Part shown: positions 1 to 5,217 of the stretch, piece after piece | Position numbering within the stretch: the first letter of the stretch is position 1 | How the letters are laid out: each line of letters begins with the position of its first letter | Source: a bacterium | GTDB taxonomy: Bacteria > CBDUZB01 > JAGLHV01 | Length of the DNA stretch: 5,217 nucleotides | NCBI GenBank assembly: GCA_023132075.1 | Contig: JAGLYT010000122.1 | Location: 1 to 5,217 of the forward strand | Direction: 5' to 3' | The notes under the pieces: generated by a model | What the model was told of the DNA's origin: nothing | Database searches by the model: none | The model's input: only the letters and a program-made list of their open reading frames with translations | Made by a program: the position numbers and the translations under genes

Positions 1-1054
1 TTCCACATTTAGGACAATAAGTACTTTCAGATTTATGCGCCGGAACATTACCAATAAAAACATACTCCAATCCAACCTCACTAGCAATTTTATGTGCTTT
101 TTCTAATTTACTTACCGGGGTAGGAGGAACATTTTTCAATTTATAAGTAGGATAAAACCGGGAAAAATGTATGGGAACATCTTTTCCTAAATTATCTCGT
201 ATCCACTCACACATTTCTTTTACAATTTCCGGGTCGTCATTATAAGAAGGAATTAACAAATTAGTGATTTCCAGATGCACGTTATTAGCCTTTAGAATTT
301 TCAGGGTTTCCAACACGGTATTTAGATGTCCTTTTGCCATATCAGAATAAAACTCCTGAGTAAAACCCTTTAAATCAATGTTTGCCCCATCTAAATATTT
401 AATTAATTTTTTTAGCGGTTTGGGATTGAGAGAACCATTAGAATGATATATATTTTTTAGCCCGTATTCATGCGCAATTTTTGCTGTATCCAGCATATAT
501 TCGTAAAATACAGACGGCTCCGTATAAGTATAAGCAATAGTGGAACATTTATGTTTTAGGGCCAATTCTACGACTTTTTCAGGGGGCAAATAATAATTGA
601 CCGTTTCTTCCGGAGAAAACTGTGAAATTCCCCAATTTTGACAACATTTACACCGATAATTACAACCGGCAGTAGCAATAGAAAAAGCCATGGTTCCCGG
701 CAAAAAATGAAAAAGCGGTTTTTTTTCAATAGGATCAATATGAACAGCGGTAGGATTGCCATAAACAAGTGAATAAAGCTTTCCTCCCTCTGCTTCTCTC
801 ACTTTACAAAAACCTCTCATACCGTTACGCAAAGTGCAATTTTTGGGACAAAGATGACATTGAACAGTTTCTTCATCCAGTTTTTCATAAAACATTGCTT
901 CTTTACGGTTAATAAACCCTTTTTTCTGAGCAAGAGGTTCTGTAAAGGCAAAAGGAGAAATACTTAGAAAAGCTATTTCCCCTAAAAGACAAATTTTACA
1001 AAACAACTTTCGGTATATTTTTTTATGTGTTTTCTCCAAGACTTTTTCATTCAT
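1..1054 (-). CDS. amrS: AmmeMemoRadiSam system radical SAM enzyme (AmrS), 3' end cut off by the window
   Basis: A radical SAM enzyme of the group that co-occurs with AMMECR1 and Memo proteins; its reaction is not known to me. I translated 351 codons without a stop, running off base 1. Visible in order: an N-terminal hydrophobic stretch (about residues 17-37) after Y-R-K-L-F-C-K at 14-20, which resembles a degenerate twin-arginine signal; a Cys cluster C66/C69/C73/C83; the family-typical VHIDPIEKKPLFHFLPG block near 104-120; the radical SAM site C131-x3-C135-x2-C138 followed by QNWGIS; YTYTEP at 175-180; NIDLKG at 225-230; HFSRFYP at 296-302; and a final CPKCG at 347-351. Family members usually continue for a few tens of residues. 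The start is uncertain: the ATG at 1054 has no clear Shine-Dalgarno, while an in-frame GTG at 1081 has a weak AGGG upstream. An in-frame TGA lies at 1099-1097. Family assignment is confident; export is inference. Confidence 0.93.
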   Translation of the reverse strand, partial: MNEKVLEKTHKKIYRKLFCKICLLGEIAFLSISPFAFTEPLAQKKGFINRKEAMFYEKLDEETVQCHLCPKNCTLRNGMRGFCKVREAEGGKLYSLVYGNPTAVHIDPIEKKPLFHFLPGTMAFSIATAGCNYRCKCCQNWGISQFSPEETVNYYLPPEKVVELALKHKCSTIAYTYTEPSVFYEYMLDTAKIAHEYGLKNIYHSNGSLNPKPLKKLIKYLDGANIDLKGFTQEFYSDMAKGHLNTVLETLKILKANNVHLEITNLLIPSYNDDPEIVKEMCEWIRDNLGKDVPIHFSRFYPTYKLKNVPPTPVSKLEKAHKIASEVGLEYVFIGNVPAHKSESTYCPKCG

Positions 1055-1097
1055 AATATTGTCAACCGATTTTGTCTTCACTAAACAACCCTGTTTT

Positions 1098-1116
1098 CAC
1101 CTTATAGACTGACGGA
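1098..1116 (-). repeat. Decayed copy of the short palindromic repeat, opposite strand
   Basis: Read on the minus strand, this stretch matches the 3247-3265 copy at 16 of 19 positions. All three differences are C to T. Two of them fall in the stem, where pairing can persist as G-U wobbles; the outermost pair is lost. It lies in the presumed 5' region of amrS and overlaps the in-frame stop upstream of that gene. The match is direct; common origin is inferred. Confidence 0.5.
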
Positions 1117-1140
1117 TAAGCAAGCAGGCAAATTCAACCA

Positions 1141-1210
1141 TCTTTTAACTGTCTTTTGTCTTTTAACTCTCTGCCTTTTTCTTTTGTCCTTTATCTATCG
1201 ACTATGGACT
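1141..1210. repeat. Pyrimidine-rich degenerate short-repeat tract
   Basis: This spacer between the SPFH gene and amrS has a plus strand made mostly of C and T with recurring short words. TCTTTTAACT occurs exactly at 1141-1150 and again at 1159-1168, with variants TCTTTTG, TCTTTTGTC and TCCTTTATC around them. Towards 1210 it passes into a loose seven-base rhythm (ATCGACT, ATGGACT). It runs into the palindromic repeat that follows. No reading frame or promoter is convincing here. Function is unknown; it could be decayed tandem repeats. Confidence 0.5.
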
Positions 1211-1249
1211 GCTGGAGCGGAGCGAAAGTCCGCCAGTCAGTAAGGCGGA
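1206..1249 (+). repeat. GC-rich palindromic repeat, copy 1
   Basis: This GC-rich island stands out from its AT-rich surroundings. The core 1229-1249 forms a hairpin: TCCGCC (1229-1234) pairs with GGCGGA (1244-1249) around a nine-base loop. A second possible pairing joins GGACT (1206-1210) to AGTCC (1227-1231), which competes for the same bases. Its core matches 3247-3266 at 18 of 20 positions. It lies about ten bases past the SPFH stop codon, so the minus-strand RNA could carry a 3' hairpin, but no proper T-run follows. I therefore call it a dispersed repeat rather than a terminator. Confidence 0.7.
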
Positions 1250-1259
1250 TCTTTATCTT

Positions 1260-2090
1260 TTATTTCTTCCCTCTTATATCAATCATGGGAACAGACCCTT
1301 CTCCCAACATTGTTTGCGGCAATGTTCCATCCCATTTTTTTATCCATTCCAGAGCGATAATATCTTTATTTACTGTTTGCCGCAAAAGTCTTTGCTTGGT
1401 TGCCTGTGCCTCAGCTTGAAGAATTAATCTCTCTTTTTCTTGCTGAGCCTGTTTCTTTTTGTATTCAGCCGTTTTTATTTTTTGTTCTTCAATCTGTTTT
1501 TGTTCCACAATTTTATTAAACTCAAGGCTTAGATCTATATTAACTAAATTTACATTTTCCACTACAATATTATAGCCAACCATTTTAGTCCTTAATAACT
1601 CAGTTATTATCCCTTTTAATTTTTCTCTTTCCACAATAATTTTTTCTACAGGAAACTGTGCGGCACCTATTTTTACCGACTCTTCAATGGCTGGAACCAT
1701 CACCTTTCTTTCATAATCAGAACCTATTTCCTGATGTAATTTGCTTACCTTATCGGTTTGCAGATGATAATTAACTACTGTTCGCACTACTACTGACTGC
1801 AAATCTTTAGAGGCAGCCTCGAATTTGCGTTCAAATTTTTGTGTTCGGACATCATACTTTATTACGGTTTCAACAAAAGGCATTTTAAAATTTAATCCTT
1901 CTTCCATTACCACCTCTTTCACTCCGGTAATACGGGAAAATACAACACCTCTTTCTCCGGCATCAATAACGGCAAATGGATTTCCAATGGTAATTAAAAT
2001 TAAAATTGCGACTGCAAAGACTATAAAGACACCGTACTGTTTAGCCTTTTTTAAATCAAACTCCGGTTTCATCTCATAAACATCAGACAT
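1260..2090 (-). CDS. SPFH/Band 7 membrane protein, prohibitin/HflC-like
   Basis: A 276-residue prohibitin-type SPFH protein. These proteins form large oligomeric rings on the membrane and in several organisms hold or regulate the AAA protease FtsH; here that role is inferred from family only. A cytoplasmic N-terminus of about 19 residues precedes one transmembrane helix (about 20-36). The SPFH domain follows, starting near AVIDAGERGVVFSRITG. A charged, Lys/Glu/Gln-rich coiled coil occupies roughly 190-240. The tail reads KWDGTLPQTMLG...VPMIDI, a conserved ending of prohibitins. Length is normal for a prohibitin and shorter than a flotillin. The start is supported by a strong AGGGAGGT site (2104-2097) and a promoter just upstream. 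No NfeD-like partner and no second paired SPFH gene (as in HflK/HflC) is visible beside it. Confidence 0.92.
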   Translation of the reverse strand: MSDVYEMKPEFDLKKAKQYGVFIVFAVAILILITIGNPFAVIDAGERGVVFSRITGVKEVVMEEGLNFKMPFVETVIKYDVRTQKFERKFEAASKDLQSVVVRTVVNYHLQTDKVSKLHQEIGSDYERKVMVPAIEESVKIGAAQFPVEKIIVEREKLKGIITELLRTKMVGYNIVVENVNLVNIDLSLEFNKIVEQKQIEEQKIKTAEYKKKQAQQEKERLILQAEAQATKQRLLRQTVNKDIIALEWIKKWDGTLPQTMLGEGSVPMIDIRGKK

Positions 2091-2140
2091 TTTACTACCT
2101 CCCTTTAATTTAATAAATTTAACTGCATTTTCCTGCTTGG

Positions 2141-2169
2141 ATTCTACTAAATCATCCGGTCTTTGTCAA
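2141..2169 (-). promoter_or_regulatory. Sigma-70-type promoter for the SPFH gene
   Basis: On the minus strand a perfect -35 box TTGACA (2169-2164) is followed, after exactly 17 bases, by TAGAAT (2146-2141), which matches the -10 consensus at five of six positions. The predicted transcript would start near 2134, leaving a leader of about 44 bases before the SPFH ATG at 2090 with its strong ribosome site. The promoter lies between the phosphoesterase stop and the SPFH start, so the SPFH gene can be expressed separately from the genes before it. Confidence 0.75.
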
Positions 2170-2193
2170 TAGGTGAAAAAATAAGAGTAATTT

Positions 2194-2751
2194 TTATTTT
2201 TCTTTTATTTTTAAAAAGTCTTTTCCTTTTATCCCAATTACTCTGGTTGTTCCAATCAAATGTTTTTGTTTCTTCCCTAAATGACCGTAAATTACATATT
2301 TAGGAGAAAATTTTGAAATGTAATCATCAATAGCTTTAAATCCCTGATGAATTAAATCTTCATCTTTTGAAATAGAATAAGGAGGTGAATGTGAAATCAA
2401 AATGTCCACATATCCAATCCTTTTTAATTTTTTTTTGACTTCCCTTTCAGAATAGGAATGAAAACAGTCATAATATTTATTCACTCCTGAAATCCCGGAA
2501 ATCTTAAATCCATTTACTTCTACTATTTTTTTATCTAATGCCCTTACACCGGGAATTTCTTTGGGGTCGTGATTTCCATAAACACCGAATACCTTTACCC
2601 ATCTTGCTTTAAAAAGAATATAATCAATTGTTCCCGGATCAATATCTCCCAGGGTTAATAGCACATCAAATTCATCCGCATTTATTTCCATCATTCTAAA
2701 ATAATCGGGAGAATGAATATCCGATAATAAGTATATATTTATTTTTTTCAT
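2194..2751 (-). CDS. Small calcineurin-like metallophosphoesterase with altered last metal motif
   Basis: A 185-residue compact phosphoesterase of the calcineurin-like fold; the substrate cannot be read from sequence. Motifs in order: SDIH (D11, H13), LGDID (D36), YGNHD (N60, H61, D62), SHSPP (H121) and YGHLGKK (H157). These supply most ligands of the two-metal site. In the usual last motif GH-x-H the second His is a metal ligand; here that position is Gly159, so one metal site may be weakened, unless another residue such as H164 compensates. There is no signal peptide or membrane helix, so it should be cytoplasmic. The ATG at 2751 has only a distant AGGA upstream. It begins 29 bases after the stop of the 135-aa membrane protein gene, so the two are probably one operon. 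Fold assignment is secure; activity is not. Confidence 0.9.
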   Translation of the reverse strand: MKKINIYLLSDIHSPDYFRMMEINADEFDVLLTLGDIDPGTIDYILFKARWVKVFGVYGNHDPKEIPGVRALDKKIVEVNGFKISGISGVNKYYDCFHSYSEREVKKKLKRIGYVDILISHSPPYSISKDEDLIHQGFKAIDDYISKFSPKYVIYGHLGKKQKHLIGTTRVIGIKGKDFLKIKEK

Positions 2752-2780
2752 TTGAAAATAAATCCTATAACTGCTTTTTT

Positions 2781-3188
2781 TTATTGTGCTTCTATCCTTT
2801 TTTGTGTTTGGGGAAGATTTAAGGATTCTCCTTTTATTCGACTAAGTTTTTTCAATGACAACTCCATTCCCTGATAAATAATAAAACTAGCCAGCAGGAA
2901 AAAAACAGTCAAAACGATATTGATGATGTATAAATGGGTTTTTTCCCTTTCTGAGAAAACATAAATACTATAGAAAAGCAAACCTAAAAAAATAACAGGT
3001 GCCAGCAACATAAAAAATCTTTTTACAAATTCGCTTATACTCACGATTATTTGAGTAATAACAGGTATTTGTCCACCAAAAGATTTAAAAATCAAAACAT
3101 ATCCAGGAACCATTTTTACCAATAAAAACAAACAAAAAAATAAAGAAATAACAAACCATAACAAACTAAAAAGGTTCTTTCCCTTCAT
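2781..3188 (-). CDS. Small three-helix membrane protein with a GspF/PilC-like segment
   Basis: A 135-residue membrane protein with hydrophobic helices at about 7-25, 58-78 and 86-105, and a polar C-terminal tail (about 106-135). The segment after helix 1 (residues 26-54), beginning MVPGYVLIFKSFGGQIP and continuing through TQIIVSISEF, resembles the inner-membrane platform protein of type II secretion and type IV pili (GspF/PilC), where VP..-..F.sFG..LP..T is common just before a helix. GspF is about 400 residues with two such domains, so this would be at most a fragment-sized relative. The cytoplasmic helical bundle of GspF is absent. No other secretion gene is visible nearby. The ATG is well supported by GGGAGGAG (3204-3197). 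Membrane protein is certain; relation to GspF is a pattern-based inference. Confidence 0.82.
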   Translation of the reverse strand: MKGKNLFSLLWFVISLFFCLFLLVKMVPGYVLIFKSFGGQIPVITQIIVSISEFVKRFFMLLAPVIFLGLLFYSIYVFSEREKTHLYIINIVLTVFFLLASFIIYQGMELSLKKLSRIKGESLNLPQTQKRIEAQ

Positions 3189-3223
3189 AATTTTTCTCCT
3201 CCCTTAATCTTGCATTGTCCTTC

Positions 3224-3295
3224 TGTAAAACACAATATTCTGCCTGTCCGCCAGTCCATAAGGCGGGTCATTCTCCACTCGCAGACTGTGTTACA
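3224..3295. repeat. Imperfect inverted-repeat element containing palindromic repeat copy 2
   Basis: The centre (3247-3266) matches the copy at 1229-1248 at 18 of 20 positions and forms a hairpin CCGCC (3248-3252) with GGCGG (3262-3266). Flanking it are further complementary arms: TCTGC (3239-3243) with GCAGA (3281-3285), and TGTAA-CACA (3224-3234, with two extra A) with TGTGTTACA (3287-3295). The whole 72-base stretch could therefore fold as one long interrupted hairpin, in DNA or RNA. It lies in the 164-base spacer between the four-helix and three-helix membrane protein genes. It resembles a miniature mobile palindrome or a structured leader; no target-site duplication was confirmed. Confidence 0.6.
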
Positions 3296-3352
3296 ATTGC
3301 CTCAAAAAATGGCGTTATGACACATTCTGTAATCCTGTGTAATTTAATGGAT

Positions 3353-3820
3353 TTATCCCTTCGTAAACTTTTCTTTAATTTTTTTACCGGTTTTAGCCCC
3401 GAATAAAGCAAAAATAAAAAGTATAGGACAAGCCATTCCTAAAGAAACAAGAGCACCTCCTATTGACATATAACGCAGTTTATTTACGCTATAATTAAGC
3501 CATTTTGGGTCTTTGGAAAACATTTCCAAAACAAATTCATCACCGGCAAAAATAAAAGATATAATAGTGTACAAAGATGAAGTTATAGCAAACAAAATAA
3601 TGATTATTCCGGGAATTAATAAAGCCGTTTTATTTGTTTCGTTTTTCCTGGCAATGAGATATCCGCCTATAATTCCTATTGAAAACGAAAGCATAAACAA
3701 ACCCACCCATCCCTTTAAAAACGGCAGACTTTTAATTAAATATTTAGATAAAACAACCAAAAGCGAAATTATTATAATTTCTTCCCAAAATTCCTTTATC
3801 AGTAAGATTATTTTTTTCAT
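3353..3820 (-). CDS. Four-helix integral membrane protein of unknown function
   Basis: I do not recognise the family. The 155-residue product has hydrophobic helices at about 14-30, 38-57, 66-90 and 119-140. Between helices 3 and 4 is a more polar loop (about 92-118) containing GDEFVLEMFSKDPKWLNY. The C-terminus is basic (KTGKKIKEKFTKG), which suggests that it faces the cytoplasm. Helix 2 ends in GGYLIARK and helix 4 contains GMACP; I see no catalytic motif. The reading frame extends upstream to a TTG at 3853, but that codon has no ribosome site, whereas the ATG at 3820 follows AAGGGGA at good spacing, so I place the start there. It sits 64 bases after the flavodoxin stop and may share its transcript. 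Confidence 0.8.
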   Translation of the reverse strand: MKKIILLIKEFWEEIIIISLLVVLSKYLIKSLPFLKGWVGLFMLSFSIGIIGGYLIARKNETNKTALLIPGIIIILFAITSSLYTIISFIFAGDEFVLEMFSKDPKWLNYSVNKLRYMSIGGALVSLGMACPILFIFALFGAKTGKKIKEKFTKG

Positions 3821-3884
3821 TTTTCTGTCCCCTTTTTTTTGTTTAAAACACAAAGTAAAAATCCGGGTTTTTTAGATAAATGTT

Positions 3885-4352
3885 TTACTCTTGTTGTTTC
3901 AGTTTATCACAAAATTCCCTAACTTTTTCCTGATACTGGTTGTTTTTTATTTCTTTTTTCATTAAAGATAAAACGGCAACGGGTTGTTTTGTCATTTCTT
4001 CCATTTCTCTAAAGGTTCTTTTTTCTCCAGTATGGCCTTGTGTACAAAAAAAAGCAAGTTTATTGAATTTATTTTTGCTTAAATATGTCCGAATTGCCGG
4101 GGTCATTCCATGCGCCCATACCGGCGTTCCGATAATTACTAAATCGTATTGGGAAAGGTCTTTTTTGACCTCTTCAATTTCAGTGAATTTCTTTAGAACG
4201 GCATCTTTGCCTGCTGCTAAGTGACCAAAAATTCCGTTCCGGTTTTTTTTATCAAAGATTTCTTCAATGTCCGAATTTAATTTTACGGCAATTTCATTTG
4301 CTATTTTTCCGGTCTTGCCTGTCATGGAATAAAAAAGTACTAAAGTCTTCAT
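3885..4352 (-). CDS. Flavodoxin family protein
   Basis: A 155-residue short-chain flavodoxin, expected to bind FMN and carry electrons at low potential in the cytoplasm. The N-terminal strand and phosphate-binding loop read LVLFYSMTGKT (S9, T11, T14), close to the family S/T-x-T-G-x-T. The second flavin-contact region is GTPVWAHGMTPAIRTYL (75-91), with Trp79 a candidate for stacking on the flavin. The third is FFCTQGHTG (101-109), with C103. A loop near residues 37-55 (RNGIFGHLAAGKDAVLKK) is typical of a subgroup of stand-alone flavodoxin-like proteins rather than of the classic electron carriers of nitrogen fixation. The start is clear: GAGGAGGT (4368-4361) precedes the ATG at proper spacing. 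Redox partners cannot be told from the neighbours. Confidence 0.93.
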   Translation of the reverse strand: MKTLVLFYSMTGKTGKIANEIAVKLNSDIEEIFDKKNRNGIFGHLAAGKDAVLKKFTEIEEVKKDLSQYDLVIIGTPVWAHGMTPAIRTYLSKNKFNKLAFFCTQGHTGEKRTFREMEEMTKQPVAVLSLMKKEIKNNQYQEKVREFCDKLKQQE

Positions 4353-4562
4353 TTTATTACCTCCTCATATAATAGATAAAAAAGCTTTTTTTCTTTTTAA
4401 CCTGTTTTCTTTGTCCTTAAATATAGATTATTATCCCTTAATATCTCTCCTTTCTTGTTTCGACTTTCTACTTTGTATATTATTTTTTTCCTTTCATCAA
4501 TTATCTTATTATCATCTTAAGACCATTCCATATATATACCAAACCCGCATTGGAATTGCCTC

Positions 4563-4979
4563 TTATTTTACAAAATCGAAATACAAAGCTAATATCAAAG
4601 CCAGTGCTGATAAAACAAATATAAAGAAATAATTTATCTTATCTTTATTTGAACTTATACTGCATAAAATATTTCCTACCAAAATATAGTCTTCTTCTGT
4701 CAGCTGTTCTTTTTGTCTAATTTTATTGACTATATTCTGTTGGTTAATCAGTTTAGCCCTCGTTTGTGTCACCTTGAATTTATAAACGAAAAAAATAAAG
4801 AATCCCCCGACACCAACATACCAGGAAATTTTTCCATAAAGAGGATCAATATGAATTAAAACCGTAACAACCCGAATGGCTATTGTGGCAATTATCCCTA
4901 TTATGAAAAACATCCAGGAAGTATGAGTATCTTTACACCGTTTATATTCCTCACAATTAATACATTTTTTATTTTTCAT
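4563..4979 (-). CDS. Small membrane protein with N-terminal Cys cluster, function unknown
   Basis: I cannot name this family. The 138-residue product begins with a short soluble head holding C6-x2-C9-x5-C15, which could bind a metal or form a thiol site; three Cys are one short of a classic zinc ribbon. Helices follow at about 22-42 and 50-66. A Lys/Gln-rich soluble stretch (67-114) is probably helical and includes QLTEEDYILVGNILCSI. A third helix lies near 115-134, and the protein ends almost at once. The ATG at 4979 is preceded only by A and T with no Shine-Dalgarno, unlike most genes here, so the start or the expression level is in question. A 210-base spacer separates it from the flavodoxin gene. 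Confidence 0.75.
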   Translation of the reverse strand: MKNKKCINCEEYKRCKDTHTSWMFFIIGIIATIAIRVVTVLIHIDPLYGKISWYVGVGGFFIFFVYKFKVTQTRAKLINQQNIVNKIRQKEQLTEEDYILVGNILCSISSNKDKINYFFIFVLSALALILALYFDFVK

Positions 4980-5016
4980 TTATTTTTTTAATTTATTTAG
5001 TTAAATTTTATTTAAA

Positions 5017-5034
5017 AGCAAATATTTTTTTGCT
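5017..5034 (-). terminator. Weak AT-rich hairpin, possible terminator of the upstream partial gene
   Basis: On the minus strand AGCAAA and TTTGCT form a six-base-pair stem with a six-base loop, followed by a T- and A-rich run. It starts 26 bases after the stop codon of the partial gene that ends at 5061. Only two of the six pairs are G-C, so this is a weak candidate. Confidence 0.25.
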
Positions 5035-5060
5035 GAGAAAAAAAAAGAATGTTTCCCTTG

Positions 5061-5217
5061 CTATTCATCATCATTATCACTGCAAATTATTTTTATTTCG
5101 GATATACAGGTATCATTGTATTGCTTGCCTTTATAAACTTCTTTAATCTTAAATTCAAAGCTGACCAAGGAATCATTTATATCTATATATTGCATCTTCA
5201 TAGTATCACTAAATTCC
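5061..5217 (-). CDS. C-terminal end of a protein with a NADase-type glycan-binding-like domain (partial)
   Basis: Only the last 51 codons and the TAG stop (5063-5061) are in the window; the gene enters from the right edge. The peptide contains FEFKIKEVYKG followed by YNDTCISEIKI. This strongly recalls the end of NADase-type glycan-binding (galactose-binding-like, discoidin-fold) domains, where a VYpG.kYdDTCIsEi signature closes the beta-sandwich. Such domains are usually extracytoplasmic and attached to other modules. The tail here ends in an acidic stretch (CSDNDDE). Nothing can be said about the start, signal peptide or any catalytic part. The reading frame is secure; the domain name is recognition from memory of the motif, so moderately sure. 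Confidence 0.65.
   Translation of the reverse strand, partial: EFSDTMKMQYIDINDSLVSFEFKIKEVYKGKQYNDTCISEIKIICSDNDDE

Noticed and set aside
568-768. Minus-strand 66-codon open frame
   Set aside because: It is an alternative frame of amrS, overlapping the conserved radical SAM motif region of the real frame.
1060-1065. TTGACA on the minus strand just before the amrS ATG, as a -35 box
   Set aside because: No -10-like hexamer follows at 16-18 bases, and the transcript would start inside the gene.
1088-1140. Possible amrS promoter with TTGCCT and TATAAG on the minus strand
   Set aside because: The -35 match is poor and the spacing is about 19 bases; the TATAAG lies within the decayed repeat copy.
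1141-1249. CRISPR-like array in the repeat tract
   Set aside because: The repeated words are only about ten bases, irregular and without unique spacers of constant length.
1156-1419. Plus-strand open frame across the SPFH 3' end and spacer
   Set aside because: It overlaps a clear SPFH gene, has low-complexity composition and no protein-family features.
3320-3340. ACACA/TGTGT hairpin after the four-helix membrane protein gene, as a terminator
   Set aside because: Five pairs around an eleven-base loop with no T-run on the minus strand.
3215-3406. Plus-strand open frame over the inverted-repeat element
   Set aside because: It covers the palindromic repeat and runs into the end of the four-helix gene; no ribosome site or family resemblance.
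4378-4391. Perfect palindrome AAAAAAGCTTTTTT upstream of the flavodoxin gene, as terminator or operator
   Set aside because: It has no loop and only two G-C bases, and is easily expected by chance in such AT-rich DNA.

Overview
The window is AT-rich bacterial DNA, roughly one-third G+C by eye. It reads as one co-oriented block: all eight genes lie on the minus strand, so transcription runs from high to low coordinates. Several starts have strong Shine-Dalgarno sites (GGAGG type). Gene content suggests an anaerobic, probably uncultivated bacterium: a radical SAM enzyme of the AmmeMemoRadiSam group, a short flavodoxin, a prohibitin-like SPFH protein and several small orphan membrane proteins. 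The spacers hold short GC-rich palindromes and degenerate repeats of a kind I associate with candidate-phylum genomes such as Omnitrophota. That placement is inference from style, not from a marker gene.

In transcription order: (1) 5217-5061, the last 51 codons of a protein resembling the C-terminus of a NADase-type glycan-binding domain, followed by a weak AT-rich hairpin. (2) 4979-4563, a 138-aa three-helix membrane protein with an N-terminal Cys cluster and no visible Shine-Dalgarno. (3) 4352-3885, a flavodoxin with a strong RBS. (4) 3820-3353, a 155-aa four-helix membrane protein whose start is best placed at an internal ATG. (5) 3188-2781, a 135-aa membrane protein with a segment like the type II secretion F (GspF/PilC) domain. 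(6) 2751-2194, a small calcineurin-like phosphoesterase, 29 bases behind (5) and probably co-transcribed. (7) 2090-1260, a prohibitin/HflC-like SPFH protein behind a good sigma-70-type promoter (2141-2169). (8) 1054-1, amrS, lacking its 3' end at the window edge.

The spacers are the least ordinary part. A short palindromic repeat appears in two good copies (1229-1248 and 3247-3266) and one decayed copy on the other strand (1098-1116). The 3247 copy sits inside a larger imperfect inverted repeat (3224-3295). Between 1141 and 1210 there is a pyrimidine-rich tract of short degenerate repeats. No spacer exceeds about 210 bases, and the 4353-4562 spacer holds nothing I can support.

The genes do not make up a recognised pathway. 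They look like a run of small housekeeping or envelope genes in several transcription units. I see no CRISPR array, tRNA, rRNA, transposase or phage gene. I found no convincing new multi-gene system; the better leads are the repeat family, the altered metal motif of the phosphoesterase and the small GspF-like protein.
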